DNA from: CAWBRT01 sp963814745 | GTDB taxonomy: Bacteria > Acidobacteriota > Terriglobia > Terriglobales > Acidobacteriaceae | Direction: 5' to 3' | Length of the DNA stretch: 64,000 bases | Assembly: GCA_963814745.1 (NCBI GenBank) | Contig: CAWFEA010000001.1 | Coordinates: 868,001-932,000, forward strand | Shown here: piece after piece, positions 60,769-64,000 of the stretch | How the letters are laid out: every line of letters begins with the position of its first letter | How positions within the stretch are numbered: the stretch's first letter is position 1 | Position numbers and translations under genes: made by a program | Notes under the pieces: generated by a model | Databases searched by the model: none | Told to the model about the DNA's origin: nothing | What the model saw: only the letters and a program-made list of their open reading frames with translations

Positions 60769-60856
60769 CTAGGGACCCGGACGCAGAAACGCGCCTGCCA
60801 TGAGCGGCGCGCGCTTTCTGATGGCGCGCATGCGCCGGATACAAGGAGCTGCAAGA

Positions 60857-61228
60857 GTGCCTACGTTTAATCAATTGGTCCGTAAGGGTCGCACGGCGCC
60901 GCGCTACAAGACGGCGAGCCCCGCTCTCCAGTCCTGCCCGCAGAAGCGCGGGGTGTGTACTCGCGTGTACACCCAGACGCCTAAGAAGCCGAACTCGGCT
61001 CTGCGCAAAGTCGCTCGTGTTCGTTTGACCAACGGGATTGAGGTCACAACCTATATTCCCGGCGTCGGTCACAACCTGCAAGAGCACTCGATTGTGCTGA
61101 TTCGCGGCGGCCGCGTGAAGGATTTGCCGGGGGTCCGCTATCACGTGATTCGCGGCACGCTCGACTCGGTTGGGGTTGCCAATCGCAAGCAGGGGCGGTC
61201 CAAATATGGGGCGAAACGTCCCAAGTGA
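60857..61228 (+). CDS. rpsL: Ribosomal protein S12
   Basis: A 123-residue protein from GTG 60857 (AAGGAG eight bases upstream). Conserved TFNQLVRKGR, QSCPQKRGVCTRVYTQTPKKPNSALRKVARVRL and GHNLQEHSIVLIRGGRVKDLPGVRYHVIRG. The two lysines linked in other bacteria with streptomycin resistance (TPKKPNSA and VKDLPGV) are the wild-type residues. First gene of rpsL-rpsG-fusA. Confidence 0.97.
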   Translation: MPTFNQLVRKGRTAPRYKTASPALQSCPQKRGVCTRVYTQTPKKPNSALRKVARVRLTNGIEVTTYIPGVGHNLQEHSIVLIRGGRVKDLPGVRYHVIRGTLDSVGVANRKQGRSKYGAKRPK

Positions 61229-61407
61229 CCGCCGTTTAGCGGGCGTTCGAGCCCGCCGCGGTCAGCCTGAGCCGCGGAGCGGCGAAGGATCTGGTTTTCG
61301 CGGCGCCTGAGCCGCGAGGTGTCGTCCCGAAGCAAGGGATGTGTGTTAAGGGTTCAGTAGTCGGCGTTATCGCCGGTGAAGCGAAGCAGCGAAAGAGAGT
61401 TTTCAGG

Positions 61408-61878
61408 ATGCCTAGAAAAGGACATGTTCCGAAGCGTGAACCGATGCCTGATCCGGTTTACAGCTCCACGCTGGTCAATAAATTCGTCAACTCCATGATG
61501 TGGGGCGGCAAGAAGAGCACCGCGCAGTCAATCTTCTACCAGTCCCTGGAGAACCTTCAGCAGAAGGGCGGCGACGAGGCCCTGAAGTTATTCAAGAAGG
61601 CGGTTGAGAACGTTAAGCCGCTGCTGGAAGTCAAGACCCGCCGCGTCGGCGGCGCTAACTACCAGGTGCCGGTCGAAGTCAATCCCGACCGGCGGACCTC
61701 GCTGGCCATCCGCTGGCTGCTGACGTATGCGCGCGGCCGCGCCGAAAAGGGCATGGTCGACAAGCTGACCAACGAGCTGCTGGATGCGGCCAACGGCAAA
61801 GGCGCAGCCATTAAGAAGAAGGAAGACGTACACCGCATGGCCGAGGCCAATAAGGCCTTTGCTCACTACCGCTGGTAG
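61408..61878 (+). CDS. rpsG: Ribosomal protein S7
   Basis: A 156-residue protein from ATG 61408 (MPRKGHVPKREP). It carries SSTLVNKFVNSMMWGGKKSTAQSIFYQSLE (about residues 19-48 in part), a VGGANYQVPVEVNPDRRTSLAIRWL segment, and ends HRMAEANKAFAHYRW. It nucleates the head of the small subunit. In E. coli it represses its own operon; whether that applies here is unknown. Confidence 0.97.
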   Translation: MPRKGHVPKREPMPDPVYSSTLVNKFVNSMMWGGKKSTAQSIFYQSLENLQQKGGDEALKLFKKAVENVKPLLEVKTRRVGGANYQVPVEVNPDRRTSLAIRWLLTYARGRAEKGMVDKLTNELLDAANGKGAAIKKKEDVHRMAEANKAFAHYRW

Positions 61879-61985
61879 CGGCGGATGCGGTGACGCGTAG
61901 TGGTTCCGCCGGAGTTTGGCGGAACCGAGTGCAACCAGCGCGGGCTTATACGGCGCGATAACGAGTAGGGGTTTAGAAGGAAGTT

Positions 61986-64000
61986 TTGGCAAGACAAGTT
62001 CCATTAGAGCGTTGCAGGAATATCGGCATCATGGCGCACATCGATGCCGGTAAGACTACGACTACCGAGCGCATCCTGTTCTACACGGGCCGCACCCACC
62101 GCATTGGCGAAGTGCATGAGGGCACGGCGACGATGGATTGGATGGCGCAGGAGCAGGAGCGCGGCATTACGATTACGTCCGCCGCTACGACCTGTTCCTG
62201 GCGCGACCTCCGGATCAACATCATCGATACGCCGGGGCACGTGGATTTCACCGCCGAGGTAGAGCGTTCGCTGCGCGTGCTCGACGGCGCGGTCGCGGTC
62301 TTCGACGCCGTTCACGGGGTCGAGCCGCAGTCGGAAACCGTCTGGCGGCAGGCGGACAAGTACGGTGTGCCGCGCATCTGCTTCATCAACAAGATGGACA
62401 AGATGGGCGCCGATTTCGAGCACGCCATCGACACTATCCGCAAGCGCCTCAACGCCCGCCCGGTGGCCATCCAGTATCCGATTGGCACCGAAGACAAGTT
62501 CAAGGGCTGTATCGATCTGTTGGCCATGAAGGCCATCTTCTGGCACGACGAGACCCTCGGCGCGGAGTATTCGATCGAGGAGATTCCGGCGGAATTGAAG
62601 AAAAAAGCGCAAGCCTATCATCAGCTCCTGGTTGAAGCCATCGTGGAGAACGACGACGGCGAAGACCTGATGGCGAAATATGTCGAGGGCGAAGAGATCG
62701 GCGAGGAAGAGCTGAAGGCGTCGCTGCGCAAGAGCGTCATCGCCATGAAGGTCTTCCCGGTAATTTGCGGCACGGCGTTCAAGAACAAGGGCGTGCAGCC
62801 GCTGTTGGACGCGGTGGTCGATTTCCTGCCGTCGCCGCTTGACATCCTTCCGGTCACGGGCAAGAACCCGGACACGGGCGCGGAAGAAATTCGCAAGCCG
62901 GACGACCAAGAGCCGTTCGCCGCGCTGGTTTTCAAGATCATGACCGATCCCTTTGTCGGCCAGTTGGCGTTCATCCGCGCCTATTCGGGCGGGTTGAAGA
63001 GCGGCGACAGCGTTTACAACCCGCATAAACAGCGGAGTGAGCGCATCGGCCGGCTGCTGCGCATGCACGCCAACAAGCGCGAGGAGATCACGGAAGTTCT
63101 CGCCGGAGATATCTGCGCCTGCGTCGGTTTGAAAAACGTGACCACCGGCGACACCATTTCCGACGAGAAGCACCCGATCGTGCTGGAGTCGATCGAGTTC
63201 CCCGACCCGGTAATCGCGGTTGCCGTGGAGCCCAAGACCAAAAGCGACCAGGAGAAGATGTCGGTCGCGCTCAGCAAGCTGGCGCAGGAAGACCCGACCT
63301 TCCGGGTGGCGACCGATCAGGACAGCGGGCAGACGATCATCAGCGGCATGGGCGAGCTGCACCTGGAGATCATCATCGACCGCATGATGCGCGAGTTCAG
63401 CGTGGAAGCCAACGTCGGCAAGCCGCAGGTCGCCTATCGCGAGACCATCCGCAAGAAGGCCGAAGCCGAGGGCAAGTACATTCGGCAGACCGGCGGCAGC
63501 GGGCAATATGGTCACGTCAAGTTGCGCATCGAGCCGAGCGGGGCCGGTAAGGGCTTCATCTTCGAAAACGACATCGTCGGCGGCTCGGTCCCGAAGGAAT
63601 ACATCAAGCCGGTCGAGGCGGGAATCAGGGAAGCCATGGAGGGCGGTGTGCTGGCCGGCTATCCGATGGTTGACGTCAAGGCGACGCTCTATGACGGCAG
63701 TTATCACGAAGTGGACTCGAACGAGCTGGCGTTTAAGATTGCCGCCTCGATGGGGTTCAAAGAGGCCGCGCGCAGGGCGAGCCCGGTGTTGCTGGAGCCG
63801 GTAATGTCGGTCGAAGTGGTCGTGCCCATGGAGTATATGGGCGTCATCATCGGCGACCTGAACAGCCGCCGTGGCCGCATCGAGGGCATCGAGCATCGTG
63901 CCGGGTCGGAGGTCGTCAAGTCGATGGTGCCGCTGGCCGAAATGTTCGGCTATGCCACCCAGATGCGCTCGAGCACACAGGGCCGCGCGACTTTTTCCAT
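61986..64000 (+). CDS. fusA: Elongation factor G (3' truncated by window edge)
   Basis: At least 671 codons from TTG 61986, with AGAAGGAAG a few bases upstream, open to the window end. The GTPase domain carries NIGIMAHIDAGKTTTTERIL (P-loop), EQERGITITSAATTC (switch I), DTPGHVDFTAEVERSL (switch II) and INKMDKMGADF (NKxD). Domain II-IV segments follow, including GGSGQYGHVKLRIEP and DGSYHEVDSNELAFKIAASMGFKEA. The usual EF-G is about 690-700 residues, so only the last 20-30 are outside. Translocation GTPase; also recycles ribosomes with RRF. Confidence 0.96.
   Translation, partial: MARQVPLERCRNIGIMAHIDAGKTTTTERILFYTGRTHRIGEVHEGTATMDWMAQEQERGITITSAATTCSWRDLRINIIDTPGHVDFTAEVERSLRVLDGAVAVFDAVHGVEPQSETVWRQADKYGVPRICFINKMDKMGADFEHAIDTIRKRLNARPVAIQYPIGTEDKFKGCIDLLAMKAIFWHDETLGAEYSIEEIPAELKKKAQAYHQLLVEAIVENDDGEDLMAKYVEGEEIGEEELKASLRKSVIAMKVFPVICGTAFKNKGVQPLLDAVVDFLPSPLDILPVTGKNPDTGAEEIRKPDDQEPFAALVFKIMTDPFVGQLAFIRAYSGGLKSGDSVYNPHKQRSERIGRLLRMHANKREEITEVLAGDICACVGLKNVTTGDTISDEKHPIVLESIEFPDPVIAVAVEPKTKSDQEKMSVALSKLAQEDPTFRVATDQDSGQTIISGMGELHLEIIIDRMMREFSVEANVGKPQVAYRETIRKKAEAEGKYIRQTGGSGQYGHVKLRIEPSGAGKGFIFENDIVGGSVPKEYIKPVEAGIREAMEGGVLAGYPMVDVKATLYDGSYHEVDSNELAFKIAASMGFKEAARRASPVLLEPVMSVEVVVPMEYMGVIIGDLNSRRGRIEGIEHRAGSEVVKSMVPLAEMFGYATQMRSSTQGRATFS

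Noticed and set aside
62004..63896. Open frame of 630 codons antisense to fusA
   Set aside because: Opposite strand of EF-G, a certain gene; the antisense protein has no domain character.
1..64000. CRISPR array
   Set aside because: No series of equal repeats with unique spacers of constant length was found; the short tandem at 20281-20337 has no spacers.

Overview
The window looks like a chromosomal segment of a GC-rich member of the Acidobacteriota, probably from a metagenome-derived genome. This placement is inferred: a Gram-negative envelope (LolA-fold, SurA-like, lipoprotein and type IV pilin genes), an acidobacterial-style VWFA protein and Ig-like/beta-propeller lipoprotein, and several families of dispersed hairpin repeats. 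No 16S rRNA or tRNA gene was found, so the taxonomy cannot be fixed from the window alone.

Layout: 0-12 kb holds a LolA-fold protein, a MacB-type permease, an isopropylmalate/homocitrate-synthase-like enzyme, a TRAP transporter without its binding protein, a LeuB-type dehydrogenase, LeuA and the hopanoid glycosyltransferase HpnB. 12-18 kb is a minus-strand translation block (rplM-rpsI, rpsB-tsf, pyrH-frr) in which rpsI, rpsB, pyrH and frr carry single-base indels, most likely consensus errors. 18-25 kb holds a MazEF pair, phosphonoacetate hydrolase and a five-gene redox operon: a ferredoxin-domain protein, a Cys-rich unknown, a CooF-like four-cluster ferredoxin, a compact 437-residue Ni-CO-dehydrogenase-like protein that keeps every D-, B- and C-cluster ligand, and an FAD/NAD(P)H oxidoreductase. 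25-38 kb holds a SurA-like chaperone, a YhaM-like nuclease, a two-component system, aroC, def-fmt, a 3-methyladenine glycosylase, an SGNH hydrolase and panB-X-panC. 38-50 kb is more accessory: a lower-GC orphan protein, repeat islands, a deoxynucleoside kinase, polysaccharide deacetylase, major pilin, a VWFA protein, a CoA-transferase pair and a siroheme-pathway dehydrogenase. 50-64 kb holds trxA, lexA, a TPR protein with a degenerate GGDEF domain, hbd-crotonase, a VOC-lumazine synthase fusion, nusB, a large surface lipoprotein and the str operon rpsL-rpsG-fusA behind a strong promoter and a structured leader.

The strongest candidate for a poorly described system is the 20.7-25.3 kb operon. 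It resembles the known CooS-CooF-oxidoreductase arrangement, but the catalytic subunit is about 200 residues shorter than canonical CooS, two conserved-looking unknown proteins precede it, and no CooC maturation factor or acetyl-CoA synthase lies nearby. The window is also rich in small non-autonomous elements: terminal-inverted-repeat elements, a hairpin family sharing a GGTGGCCCA edge, and a two-hairpin repeat flanking one gene with compensatory stem changes.
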